A DNA stretch of 41,486 nt from Clostridia bacterium (GCA_017456905.1 JAFTIL010000002.1:1-41486); one strand, 5' to 3'; shown: positions 23,067 to 30,827, counted from the stretch's first letter. The notes: generated from the letters alone by a model not told the origin. Numbers and translations are program-made.

Positions 23067-23867
23067 TTATCCTTGAACGATGGCAGTGATTCTCTGACGT
23101 TTAGCGGCGCGCCACTTTTGCACCAGGAAGAAAACGTAATAGAAGCATGCGATATAAACGAGGAACAGCAGAACCACCGCGATGGGGTAAAGGATCGCGT
23201 TTCCGCCTACCAGATTGTACACGATGGAGTAGGGTGTTCCGTCGTGGCTCATGAGAAACATATAGTTATAATCTACGAGAAGATTGGCAATATAAGCGAT
23301 CACGCAAAATCCGCTCAGAATTCCGAAGGTGATGCCCACGTTCTTCTTTTTCATGCTGGCCATGCCCGATATGGCAATATAAAGTGAGGCAAAGCCCGAC
23401 ATGGAATGGGTGATGCCCGAGACCACGTTGTCAAAGGCCAGGACGGGATAAGCGTTATAGTTCTGCGTGGCGCCGAAGGTGCCGAAAATGGCTCCCAGGA
23501 GGCCGAAGATGAACACGAAATCCAAGGCAGCGTCTCTGATGCGGCCCTTGGAAAAGGCCGCAAGGGGAATGGCGATCAGTTGGATACTGCACAAAAACAG
23601 GGGAAGATTGTGGAGCCAATCCCAGGGGTCCCCCGACCTGAAGCAGAACAGGATGATCTTGAAAAGCTCAATGCTGTCGATCAGGATAGCCGTTACGATC
23701 AGGACACGGTTTTTATATTTGAATTCTTTTTGTCGGTTCCATAAACCCAAAAGAACGGAGAGACCCACCATGAGGGCCATTAAGGTACATACGAAGGTCA
23801 GGTGTTGCCAGGACATAGCGCCTTCGACGGGGCGCTCGTAGCCGCCAAACCCAAAAAATTCTCTCAT
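23067..23867 (-). CDS. YwaF/TIGR02206-like integral membrane protein
   Basis: 266 residues with about seven helices. LPLFLCSIQLIAIPLAAFS and the conserved NLPLFxC pattern after a Trp-rich loop (GDPWDWLHN), together with the length, match the YwaF family of conserved membrane proteins of unknown function. ATG 23867 is chosen because AAAGGAG lies 8 bases upstream; the frame is open 14 codons further, into the leader. It is separated from the acyltransferase gene by its own promoter. Confidence 0.82.
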   Translation of the reverse strand: MREFFGFGGYERPVEGAMSWQHLTFVCTLMALMVGLSVLLGLWNRQKEFKYKNRVLIVTAILIDSIELFKIILFCFRSGDPWDWLHNLPLFLCSIQLIAIPLAAFSKGRIRDAALDFVFIFGLLGAIFGTFGATQNYNAYPVLAFDNVVSGITHSMSGFASLYIAISGMASMKKKNVGITFGILSGFCVIAYIANLLVDYNYMFLMSHDGTPYSIVYNLVGGNAILYPIAVVLLFLVYIACFYYVFFLVQKWRAAKRQRITAIVQG

Positions 23868-23895
23868 ACGGCCGATCTCCTTTGCAGAATTCTTT

Positions 23896-23929
23896 TGTCG
23901 GCTCGACAAGAACCGACACCTGCATTATA
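23896..23929 (-). promoter_or_regulatory. promoter with dyad at the transcription start of the 23067 gene
   Basis: An extended minus-10 TGGTATAAT (TATAAT at 23929-23924) lacks a good minus-35. Directly downstream TGTCGG and CCGACA (23896-23901 and 23913-23918) form an inverted repeat, which could be an operator or a 5'-terminal RNA hairpin. Confidence 0.6.
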
Positions 23930-23984
23930 CCATATAAGATCGTTTGAAAGATAAATGATTTGAAGATTTAATAATATTTAATAA

Positions 23985-24977
23985 TTATGTCTCAGCAGGC
24001 TGTGTTTTCACTCGGCGATACAGCTTGGTGAGCAGGAAGCAGACCTCGTAGACGGCCAAAGAGATCCCAAAGACCACACAGCACTTTACCAGCCCACTGT
24101 CAAAGGAGGCGAGCTTTGACAAGACCTCCGAGACAGCCATGTGCAGAATGTAGATATAGAAGGGGCCGTCCTTGCCGAACCAGCGATAATAAAAGTCAGA
24201 GCGGCTTTTTTTCAGGCCCAGGAAGAAGGCCAGAAGCATTACGGCGGAGATAACGCCCGAAATATACATTTCCATCACGGCCAGTCGAGCCTCGATGATC
24301 TGAAAGAAGAAAGCGCCCACGCCCACGGCGAGGTAAACGTATTTGTACCAGGAACGCTTGTGCAGATCTACTTTGGCTAAAAGATAACCAAGAGCAAACA
24401 GGGGCAGCCCCATAAACCAGGCGTTGCGGGTATAGTATATGGGCATATCCGTCTCCTGAAAGAGATACATATATCCCGCGAAGAAAAAGTAAATGGCAAA
24501 GCCGACGGGAATGGCGAATTTGTAATATTTGGTCAGATCAAATTTGACCGCCAACCAATGCACCACGGATAAGACCAGGAGGGCGATGAGAAACCAGAGC
24601 TGTGCGCCCGTGTAGGTAATGGGCTGGTTGAGGAAAATAAATTCCAACAGAAAATCCTTGTAGAACAGGGTGGTGAAATAGTAGCCCACGCCGTTGCCGT
24701 TCACGTAGCACATGATAAAATCGAAGACGATGTAAAAGCCGAAACCGATGAGAAAATATTTCAGGGTGCGGGGGATAAATCTCTTGGCATTGTGTAGAGC
24801 GGTCTCTTTGTCCGAGGCGTACAGGAAGTAACCCGAAATGAGGAAAAACATGGGCACGGCCAGGCGGAACAGGGGATGGAAGTCATAATCCTTTTGGGTG
24901 ACGTGGATGAGGATGACCAGAAAGCTCAGAAAATATTTGAATAGATCAAGATAAACGTTGCGGGCGTTTGGTCTCAT
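23985..24977 (-). CDS. acyltransferase-3 family membrane protein
   Basis: 330 residues from ATG 24977, chosen for the AAAGGA site upstream; the frame is open 20 more codons through the promoter region. About ten helices. NVYLDLFKYFLSFLVILIHV at the N-terminus carries the His of the family's catalytic motif, and AVPMFFLISGYFLY is the second conserved segment (FFxxSGY). These proteins O-acylate cell-surface sugars or peptidoglycan, often in partnership with exported glycans; here the acceptor is unknown. Surface-glycan genes at 3714-5152 are distant, so a link is only a possibility. Monocistronic with its own promoter. Confidence 0.9.
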   Translation of the reverse strand: MRPNARNVYLDLFKYFLSFLVILIHVTQKDYDFHPLFRLAVPMFFLISGYFLYASDKETALHNAKRFIPRTLKYFLIGFGFYIVFDFIMCYVNGNGVGYYFTTLFYKDFLLEFIFLNQPITYTGAQLWFLIALLVLSVVHWLAVKFDLTKYYKFAIPVGFAIYFFFAGYMYLFQETDMPIYYTRNAWFMGLPLFALGYLLAKVDLHKRSWYKYVYLAVGVGAFFFQIIEARLAVMEMYISGVISAVMLLAFFLGLKKSRSDFYYRWFGKDGPFYIYILHMAVSEVLSKLASFDSGLVKCCVVFGISLAVYEVCFLLTKLYRRVKTQPAET

Positions 24978-25008
24978 GAAGTCGATCCTTTCGTGCTCGT
25001 TTTGCTGT

Positions 25009-25037
25009 ATTATATCATATTTTGTCGTATTTGGCAA
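25009..25037 (-). promoter_or_regulatory. promoter of the acyltransferase gene
   Basis: On the minus strand, TTGCCA (25037-25032), 17-bp spacer and TATAAT (25014-25009) with the extended TGA element. Confidence 0.82.
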
Positions 25038-25091
25038 GAGAGAAACCGAGAACTCAGAGATGAAAGTCCTTCAAATCGAGCCGAAAAGGTA

Positions 25092-25120
25092 TTGTGTTCT
25101 CAGGAAAAATGTGCTACAAT
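25092..25120 (+). promoter_or_regulatory. possible promoter of a short degenerate transcript
   Basis: TTGTGT (25092-25097), 17-bp spacer, TACAAT (25115-25120) preceded by ATGTGC, echoing the TGTGnTATAAT pattern of other promoters here. It would drive a transcript of about 150 bases ending at the terminator at 25244-25273. Confidence 0.4.
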
Positions 25121-25243
25121 ATCACCATCAGATCAAAGGACGGTTATTATGCAACTGATGAGGATATTCGCCGTATTTTAAAAATAAACTGCAAAATATT
25201 TTCCGCATTTACGGCGGCTGTCCCTATGACAATTTTATCAAAC
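25109..25243 (+). pseudogene. short unrecognised coding remnant, probably frameshifted
   Basis: From ATG 25109 (AGGA just upstream) the frame reads MCYNITIRSKDGYYATDEDI, which looks protein-like, then degrades; about 25162 onward a different frame reads KLQNIFRIYGGCPYDNFIKQ, also protein-like, up to the terminator stem. No frame gives an intact gene ending before the terminator. A second small frame from ATG 25149 (after AAAGGACGG) codes for only 10 residues. I see a decayed small gene or a short regulatory RNA; the family is unknown. Confidence 0.35.
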
Positions 25244-25273
25244 AAGCCCGCATCGCTTCACGATGCGGGCTTT
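25244..25273. terminator. intrinsic terminator between convergent units
   Basis: AAGCCCGCATCG pairs with CGATGCGGGCTT around CTTCA (12-bp perfect stem). The plus side ends with TTT; the minus side gives CTTGTTTG after the stem and would terminate the GH106 gene, which ends at 25288. Confidence 0.85.
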
Positions 25274-25287
25274 GCTGCGTTCTCCGA

Positions 25288-28200
25288 TTAGTTTTTCTTA
25301 TAAATGACGGGCGTGGTCAAAATACCCGTGCGGCGGAGACGGTATTCGTAGGTCCAAAGACTGTCTCCCGTGACCCAGGCGGCAGGTCCTTGCCAGGAAT
25401 ACTTCTCGTCGGCGTTGTGGACGTCACCGAAGCAGTTGCGTCGGGTGACGTAGGCGGTGACGGTCACTTCGTGGTCGCCGGCGGAGAGCTTGCCGAGACC
25501 CCCAATATAGGGCGGGTAGGCGATCACAGCCCGCTTTTCGCCGTCCACCTCCACGGTGTTGACGGCGGCGGTGTAGTGGGGCACCTTCACAACAGCCTCC
25601 CAATCGCTGCCGCAAGATACGGGGATGTGATAGGAGATGGCACCGCCGTAGAAGGGAAGACCCTGATAGGTGAGATCCGAGAAGCCGATCGTCTCAGGCA
25701 GGGCGGTCACGGTCATGAGGCGGCCCGCCACGCGAACACCGAACTGACCCAAAAGGTACAGGGCCTCGCAGTTTGAGCGCTCGGCGAAGGGAAGGGTGAC
25801 CCGCAGGATATTCTCCCCCTTTCGGATGGGCGGCAGAGCCACCTTCTGAATGGAGAGATCCACGTAGTAGCCCTCGGACTTGGCGCTGACGGCCTCGCCG
25901 TTCCAGGTGATGGTGGCGATATCGGCATCCTCCAGAGCCAGATAGGGGGTCTCGTAGTCAATGTCGCTGTGGATGGTAAATTCCAGTGTCACGGTATGCT
26001 CGGCAGGCTTATCCTCCACCACCCAAGGCTGTGCCTTACCGGCAGGGAAGCCCAGTCGGCGGCGAACGGCCGCGTCAATGCGGAGGATCTCTTCGGTGGG
26101 CTTCAGAGCCTCGTCATCCAGCCCGTACCTTGCCATATCCAGAAGCAGGACGTTGGGCTCTGAGAGGGTGTAGGGAACCGTCATGGGGATATCCGCCACA
26201 GGTGCATCGGTGGTTGCTTTGGCCCAATCGTCATAGCCATCGGTCATGCGTTTGATGCTGATGGAAGTGGGCGCGGCAATGGCGGCGGGCTCGTAAGCGC
26301 TGTCCTCGTCGGTATCCTCCAGGAACAGGAGTGCCGAGTCGTAGTCGTAGAGGCTCATGATGATATGGGTCTTGCCGCCTCGATTGCTGTATCGGATGGG
26401 CTTCACTTCACCCGTGATGGTGTCCCAAAGCTGTGCCTTGTACTTGCCGTTCACGTAAATATGGATACCCTGCTCATGGGCTACGTCCTTGTTGTAGGGT
26501 TCAGCGCAATGGGAAATGAAAAGCCACAGACCGCCCTCGTCCCGTCTGACTTGGTGGATGAGGTTGTCGGTGTATGCTCCGCTGAAGTTGCGGATCTCTA
26601 CGGTTCTGTCCTCGTAAAGCGCATTCAGAAGCGCACCTCGGTTAAAGGCGATCTGCTTTGCCTTGTCAAAGAGCGCCTTACCCCGTGCCGAGGGCTTGGC
26701 ATCCTCGTACTTGGGGGCGTCGCCCATGAACACCAGCTTGCCGCCGGCGGCCTCGAAGGCCTCCAGGCGGGTGAGGGTGGTGGAGCGCAGGGTCTCACAC
26801 TCGGGGATAATGACCACGTCGTAGGCCATCTCGCCCACCTTGAGAGGCGCGCCGCCCTCTTGACATTGAACGGGCAGGGTAGATTCGCAGATGTAGTCAA
26901 AATCGATATTGCCTTTGAGGAGCCAATCGGTGACGTTCATGAAATTGCCGTCCAGCTTATCGCGGATGAGCTGGGTCTGTTCGTTGGGACCCCAATGGAG
27001 CCAGTAGCTCTCCACGGGATGCACCACGGCCACCTTGACAAGGGGCTTGCCGCGGGTCAGGGCGGTATTCACGCGGCCGAAATGATCCTCCACGTAAGCG
27101 TACTCTTTGTACCAGGGGGACTGGTAGGAGATGGAGGCGGGATAGTCCCGCTTAGCGGTGCCCTTCATGGACACCCAGGAAAGGTGCTGAACACGGACGG
27201 TCACACCTAAAGCCGCCTGCCAGTCGCCGTGGAGCTTGTGGCCGCGGAAGTCAAAGTCCCAGCCCGTCACGCCGTACAGCTCACTCATCATGCCGGGACG
27301 GCCGTATTGATGCACCGCCGACTGGCATTGCTTAGCGGTGGTAAACTCAAATCGGGCGCAGAGCATATCAATGCCGGGGATGCCGAAGGAGCGGTAGGAG
27401 CGCATACAGTCACCGATGGCGGCGGTCTGAGAGTGGAGGGTAGGCTCCTCCATCATGTGACCCGTCAGCTCGAGGTTGTGAGCTTTACACCAATCGCCGC
27501 AGGTGTCGGCAAAGGCCTCGGCAAAGCGCTCGGAAATATGGTCGTGATAATGATAGCGTATCAGGGAGATCTCACCGCTCGGCAGATCCCACAAAAGCTC
27601 GGGCAGATGCTCTACCAAAGACTCGCCGTAGGCCGCCTTGAAGGTCTCCTCAAGGTCATCCGTCCAGGGCAGGTGGACGTTCTGACGGCTGTCGGCAAAG
27701 GACAGGGTGCCCTTACGCATAAACTGAGGTTCGTCGGTGAAGATGGCGGGTACGGTGGAGCCGAAACGGTCGCCCACCGTCTCATAGTAACGCTCATGGG
27801 TGACGTTTATAAATTTCTCAATGGCCTTCTTGTTGAGGGTGTCCACGTAGGATTCGTTGTTGTACCAGGGGCTGTTGCCCGAGATCTCCCGCCATACTGT
27901 CCAAAGAGTGCCCTCAACAGCCTCTTCTTCACTTACCTTGCGGTAGGATTTCAGACACTTGTCCTCCCCCAGCACCACGTCAAAGCGGGCGATGAGGACA
28001 GCGTTGTCCCGCACTCTGTAATTTGGGTCGCAGGTAAAGGATATGTATCTCTGACGGAACGCGTCTTCTTTGGTGACATAACCGCCGCCGAAGCCCGAAG
28101 GCCACTTGTCTTCGTCGTAGAGCCAGGACAGCATTTGATTTTCCTCAGCGTGGTCGGTGCAGGCCTTGACCAGATCCATAAAGCCGTCGGACAGGTAGGT

Positions 28201-28398
28201 GGTGGACATACCGGCGCGGCAGTGCATATGGAAGCCGCCCAACCCCATCTCCTTGAAAACGTCGATCTGACGCAGAAGCTCGTCCTTTTGCAGATCGCAG
28301 TTCCAGGCCCAGAAGGGTGTGCCGCGGTACTCGGCGGTGGGATTTTTGAATAGCTCACGGTCAAGCGCGGGTTTCTTTCTGTTGTTATCGTAGATCAT
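25288..28398 (-). CDS. GH106-like glycoside hydrolase (alpha-L-rhamnosidase type)
   Basis: 1036 residues. The N-terminal part AEYRGTPFWAWNCDLQKDEL and MGLGGFHMHCRAGMSTTYL matches the start of the GH106 catalytic barrel, and AIFTDEPQF and MSELYGVTGWDFDFRG are conserved acidic segments expected around the active site. A middle region (VVIIPECETLRSTTL) resembles a glutamine-amidotransferase-like domain, and the C-terminal ~250 residues form beta-sandwich domains. There is no signal peptide, so it probably acts inside the cell on imported rhamnose-containing glycosides. ATG 28398 follows GGAG by 8 bases; the frame stays open to 28614 through the promoter, so the longer version is rejected. Specificity within the family is not certain. 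Confidence 0.88.
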   Translation of the reverse strand: MIYDNNRKKPALDRELFKNPTAEYRGTPFWAWNCDLQKDELLRQIDVFKEMGLGGFHMHCRAGMSTTYLSDGFMDLVKACTDHAEENQMLSWLYDEDKWPSGFGGGYVTKEDAFRQRYISFTCDPNYRVRDNAVLIARFDVVLGEDKCLKSYRKVSEEEAVEGTLWTVWREISGNSPWYNNESYVDTLNKKAIEKFINVTHERYYETVGDRFGSTVPAIFTDEPQFMRKGTLSFADSRQNVHLPWTDDLEETFKAAYGESLVEHLPELLWDLPSGEISLIRYHYHDHISERFAEAFADTCGDWCKAHNLELTGHMMEEPTLHSQTAAIGDCMRSYRSFGIPGIDMLCARFEFTTAKQCQSAVHQYGRPGMMSELYGVTGWDFDFRGHKLHGDWQAALGVTVRVQHLSWVSMKGTAKRDYPASISYQSPWYKEYAYVEDHFGRVNTALTRGKPLVKVAVVHPVESYWLHWGPNEQTQLIRDKLDGNFMNVTDWLLKGNIDFDYICESTLPVQCQEGGAPLKVGEMAYDVVIIPECETLRSTTLTRLEAFEAAGGKLVFMGDAPKYEDAKPSARGKALFDKAKQIAFNRGALLNALYEDRTVEIRNFSGAYTDNLIHQVRRDEGGLWLFISHCAEPYNKDVAHEQGIHIYVNGKYKAQLWDTITGEVKPIRYSNRGGKTHIIMSLYDYDSALLFLEDTDEDSAYEPAAIAAPTSISIKRMTDGYDDWAKATTDAPVADIPMTVPYTLSEPNVLLLDMARYGLDDEALKPTEEILRIDAAVRRRLGFPAGKAQPWVVEDKPAEHTVTLEFTIHSDIDYETPYLALEDADIATITWNGEAVSAKSEGYYVDLSIQKVALPPIRKGENILRVTLPFAERSNCEALYLLGQFGVRVAGRLMTVTALPETIGFSDLTYQGLPFYGGAISYHIPVSCGSDWEAVVKVPHYTAAVNTVEVDGEKRAVIAYPPYIGGLGKLSAGDHEVTVTAYVTRRNCFGDVHNADEKYSWQGPAAWVTGDSLWTYEYRLRRTGILTTPVIYKKN

Positions 28399-28440
28399 AT
28401 AGTGTCTCCTGTTCTCCGACGGAAGCGGAAAGGAAATTTC

Positions 28441-28458
28441 AGCATACCTTGGGATGCT
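28441..28458. promoter_or_regulatory. operator-like palindrome in the GH106 leader
   Basis: AGCATACCTTGGGATGCT is an 18-bp dyad with one mismatch per arm, located just downstream of the predicted transcription start of the GH106 promoter. The size and position suit a LacI-type or similar sugar-responsive repressor; no regulator gene is adjacent. Confidence 0.5.
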
Positions 28459-28464
28459 GTTATC

Positions 28465-28493
28465 ATTATAAAGGAAGTCCGTTGGGATGTCAA
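28465..28493 (-). promoter_or_regulatory. promoter of the GH106 gene
   Basis: On the minus strand, TTGACA (28493-28488), 17-bp spacer, TATAAT (28470-28465). Fully consensus hexamers. Confidence 0.9.
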
Positions 28494-28512
28494 GAGAAAT
28501 TGCCAAATTTTC

Positions 28513-28686
28513 ATGATACGAATGGCATTGATAAACGGGAACGAAGGAATACTCGTCGAATATCCCGACGTGCCGGGCTTGTATTATTTGGTTTGGCAGG
28601 ATTCTTATTATCAATATTCGCTTTATGGATCTTTCTCATCAGTTGCAGAATTAATGAAGATTGCTGAAGGTATTAAAACTGAATAA
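28513..28686 (+). pseudogene. 3' remnant of a DUF4367-type protein gene
   Basis: 57 residues from ATG 28513. The sequence NGNEGILVEYPDVPGLYYLV, followed by WQDSYYQYSLYGSFSSVAEL and MKIAEGI, is the C-terminal end of a DUF4367 domain, found at the extracellular end of anti-sigma-like and lipoprotein-type proteins of Clostridia. Normally this domain follows a membrane anchor and well over a hundred residues, all missing here: the upstream sequence is the GH106 promoter. There is no ribosome-binding site or promoter for it, but its original terminator is preserved. It is best read as the leftover of a deletion. Confidence 0.7.
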
Positions 28687-28700
28687 CACACAAAAAAGTC

Positions 28701-28733
28701 GAGGGCACCGCAAATGAGCGGTGCCCTCTTTTT
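28701..28733 (+). terminator. intrinsic terminator of the DUF4367 remnant
   Basis: GAGGGCACCGC pairs with GCGGTGCCCTC (28701-28711 with 28718-28728) around AAATGA, followed by TTTTT. The following 110 bases to 28845 are AT-rich and hold nothing I recognise. Confidence 0.92.
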
Positions 28734-28845
28734 GTAAACGAAACATCACTTGAACGCAAAATGAATATGATTCATAAATCATCTTTATAAATGTGTACTG
28801 AGCACATTCATATTCTTTTGTGTCAATATAGTTTAAATACTATGT

Positions 28846-29058
28846 TTATTCTTTTTCTCCATGTAATATCCACTCGGCATCGCAGCCGAACTCCATTGCA
28901 ATGACCTTTGCGAGCATTGGAGAGAGCGTGGTGATCTTATTGCTTTCACCGGTTAGCGTATAAACGTAGTTTTCAGAGATTCCAACCCGTTTTGCAAACT
29001 CACGCTTGGATATTTTCTGCTCGTCGATAATTTGATTCAACCTATTTGCCAGCGTCAT
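28846..29058 (-). CDS. small XRE-type helix-turn-helix protein
   Basis: 70 residues from ATG 29058. It is essentially one HTH domain: LANRLNQIIDEQKISKREFA leads into KRVGISENYVYTLT, the recognition region of Cro/C1-type repressors. GGGAGG lies 6 bases before the ATG, inside the end of the upstream membrane regulator gene, with which it overlaps by 17 bases (29042-29058), so the two are translationally coupled. No partner or effector domain is present. It may bind the palindromes in the divergent promoter region at 30218-30457, autoregulating the locus; this is inference. Confidence 0.88.
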   Translation of the reverse strand: MTLANRLNQIIDEQKISKREFAKRVGISENYVYTLTGESNKITTLSPMLAKVIAMEFGCDAEWILHGEKE

Positions 29059-30163
29059 GATTTGCCTCCCCAAGCACAGCTTGTACGGATTTGATTTGCT
29101 TATGTACTTCAAGCAGCTCCTTACGGGAGGATATACCCAGCTTCCCATAAAGGTTTCGGTTGTGGTATTTCAAGGTGGATTCTTTGATGTCCATGTTTGC
29201 CATAATTTCTTTGGTGGTAACTCTGGCAACATACGCATCATAGATGGCTCTCTCTGTTGGTGTTAGCGTTTTCAGTCCCTTCATAAAGAACTCTATACGC
29301 TCGGGTGTAACAGCCTCGTCCTCTACCGGCTTTTCAAGCATCTCATTTGGTGTTGCAGTTTCGGCCTCGGAATAGTTTTGTACCGACTCAACCTGCTTGA
29401 CGATCATCTTCAATCGCCGATATTCGTTCATGACAAGGTGAACCCCAAGTAAAAACAGTTCGCTGATGATGTAAGAAATGGACAGCATTTCAAAGTCAAT
29501 AGCAACAAGCTGCTCGATAAACCAAACACCGATATTAACGAATACCGCAATGGCAAGGATGGCAGCATTGACCGTGGTATCAATGGTTTTCTTGATCTTC
29601 GCACGAATAATGACCGTAACCATAGCGGTAAAGTAGCCGAGCAAATAAACAAGATACAGCGGATGCAATGGCCCATATACTTTTATAAGCGTAGATACGC
29701 CGTTCACTACCCCAAAGGAAACCTCTTTGTAGTAGATCGGCAGAATTCCCGGACTGGCGGCAATCAAAAACACAAGAAGCGACAGCGCGCCCAAAGCACC
29801 GTGCAGCCATTTCGGATGCTTGGTGCCGGAGACGTCCAATATGATCATCAGCATGGCAAGGGGTAAAAACACCGAGCCGAGATATGCCACACGGTTTGCC
29901 CACAGTGCCATCTCTAAACAGGTGGACATTGCCAGGAAGGTATAGCCGATGTTCACCACGAGCACCGATGAAAACAGCAGAACAAACCACACCTTGTTTT
30001 GGCGCACCAACAAGAGACAGCCGATCAGGAGCAGCAAAGACAGCACGGCAGCAACTCCATAGATGATCGTCAGGCTGGCACTCTTCTCTCCGACAGCGTT
30101 ACAGCCAGACAAACTCAGTATCAAAAACAGCAAGATAGGTGCACTTGCAAATAACTTTTTCAT
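29042..30163 (-). CDS. seven-helix membrane sensor with C-terminal LuxR-type DNA-binding domain
   Basis: 373 residues from ATG 30163 (GGAGGAG upstream). Residues 1-21 form a lipoprotein signal peptide with lipobox LSGC (Cys21). Seven hydrophobic helices follow at about 30-53, 58-80, 89-111, 119-139, 168-190, 198-220 and 226-246, matching the 7TM sensor module seen in histidine kinases (HisKA_7TM type). After a linker rich in Glu and Pro, residues 300-354 form a LuxR/GerE helix-turn-helix: LTPTERAIYDAYVARVTTKE, then MDIKESTLKYHNRNLYGKLG. With an outside N-terminus and seven crossings the HTH domain falls in the cytosol, so this could be a one-component membrane-bound transcription factor. No kinase or receiver domain is present. 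It is divergent from the zinc-ribbon/protease genes, its likely targets. Confidence 0.9.
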   Translation of the reverse strand: MKKLFASAPILLFLILSLSGCNAVGEKSASLTIIYGVAAVLSLLLLIGCLLLVRQNKVWFVLLFSSVLVVNIGYTFLAMSTCLEMALWANRVAYLGSVFLPLAMLMIILDVSGTKHPKWLHGALGALSLLVFLIAASPGILPIYYKEVSFGVVNGVSTLIKVYGPLHPLYLVYLLGYFTAMVTVIIRAKIKKTIDTTVNAAILAIAVFVNIGVWFIEQLVAIDFEMLSISYIISELFLLGVHLVMNEYRRLKMIVKQVESVQNYSEAETATPNEMLEKPVEDEAVTPERIEFFMKGLKTLTPTERAIYDAYVARVTTKEIMANMDIKESTLKYHNRNLYGKLGISSRKELLEVHKQIKSVQAVLGEANHDAGK

Positions 30164-30241
30164 TTCGCTCTCCTCCGACAGGAACTTATCAAAAATGGCC
30201 CGGGCCACAAAAAACATACTTTTTTGAAGAAAACACCCCTT

Positions 30242-30260
30242 CCCATACTTTTAGTATGGG
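30242..30260. promoter_or_regulatory. palindrome in the leader of the membrane regulator gene
   Basis: CCCATAC-TTTTA-GTATGGG, 7-bp perfect arms. It lies between the regulator's likely promoter and its start codon, so it could be an operator or an RNA hairpin. Confidence 0.5.
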
Positions 30261-30279
30261 GACAAACCGGGTTGTAACT

Positions 30280-30307
30280 GATATAATTATAATGCAGTTA
30301 GTGTAAA
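30280..30307 (-). promoter_or_regulatory. possible promoter of the membrane regulator/XRE operon
   Basis: On the minus strand, TTTACA (30307-30302), 16-bp spacer, TATATC (30285-30280). A TATAAT at 30291-30286 is also present but lacks a minus-35 at the right distance. The leader would be about 110 bases. Confidence 0.4.
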
Positions 30308-30314
30308 TATCTCT

Positions 30315-30342
30315 TTTACTGAATGACTACATTTCATATTAT
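30315..30342 (+). promoter_or_regulatory. possible promoter of the zinc-ribbon/protease operon
   Basis: TTTACT (30315-30320), 16-bp spacer, TATTAT (30337-30342). A palindrome begins 10 bases downstream. The leader to GTG 30458 would be about 108 bases. Confidence 0.5.
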
Positions 30343-30351
30343 ATCACAAAG

Positions 30352-30368
30352 TATTGAAATTTTCAATA
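30352..30368. promoter_or_regulatory. perfect palindrome at the zinc-ribbon operon transcription start
   Basis: TATTGAAA-T-TTTCAATA, 8-bp perfect arms around one base, at the predicted start of transcription. Nearby GTTCAC occurs at 30421 and 30434 (13 bases apart) and inverted as GTGAAC at 30369. Together these look like binding sites for the XRE-type and LuxR-type proteins encoded divergently, but which binds where is unknown. Confidence 0.5.
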
Positions 30369-30457
30369 GTGAACAAACAGACTTCGGAAATTTGTCAAAG
30401 TTAATTTACGATTTGTAAAAGTTCACTCGTTGAGTTCACGAAAGGGGGACAGACCTT

Positions 30458-30826
30458 GTGAATACAGAAAAAAAGATTGCCACTTTAAAAATTGTTACCC
30501 ATGCAGACGGGAACATCTACAAATTCTACTGCGATCTTTCCGGCGCGCTTATCTGCACCACAAAGCCATACAAAGCCGATACACCCGAAAATGAATTGCA
30601 GCTTGCCTGGGAGCAGGAAGGCAAACAGCATTTTAACTCTTGCCATAAATGCGGCAAGCAGGTTTCAAATGCGATGTTCAACGTGGACGTTTTGGAATGT
30701 GTAGAATGTGCCCCCTTTGAATCGGAGGCAAAGTTTTGCAAAAACTGCGGCACGAAAATTGAAGATCCTACACGGCACTGTCCTGCTTGCGGCAAACCGC
30801 TTATGTATTACGGAAAGGAGATTTGA
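30458..30826 (+). CDS. double zinc-ribbon protein of unknown function
   Basis: 122 residues from GTG 30458, preceded by AAAGGGGG. Residues 1-55 form an alpha/beta region without recognised motif (ATLKIVTHADGNIYKFYCDL). Then come two zinc ribbons: Cys62/Cys65 with Cys81/Cys84, and Cys94/Cys97 with Cys108/Cys111 (FCKNCGTKIEDPTRHCPACG). Such ribbons bind zinc structurally and often mediate protein or nucleic-acid contacts. No signal peptide, so cytosolic. The next gene, also a zinc-ribbon protein, starts one base after its stop. Confidence 0.82.
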   Translation: MNTEKKIATLKIVTHADGNIYKFYCDLSGALICTTKPYKADTPENELQLAWEQEGKQHFNSCHKCGKQVSNAMFNVDVLECVECAPFESEAKFCKNCGTKIEDPTRHCPACGKPLMYYGKEI

Positions 30827-30827
30827 T

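Noticed and set aside
26365-28353. Long plus-strand frames opposite the GH106 gene
   Set aside because: Antisense shadows of a GC-rich coding sequence; no start signals or family motifs.
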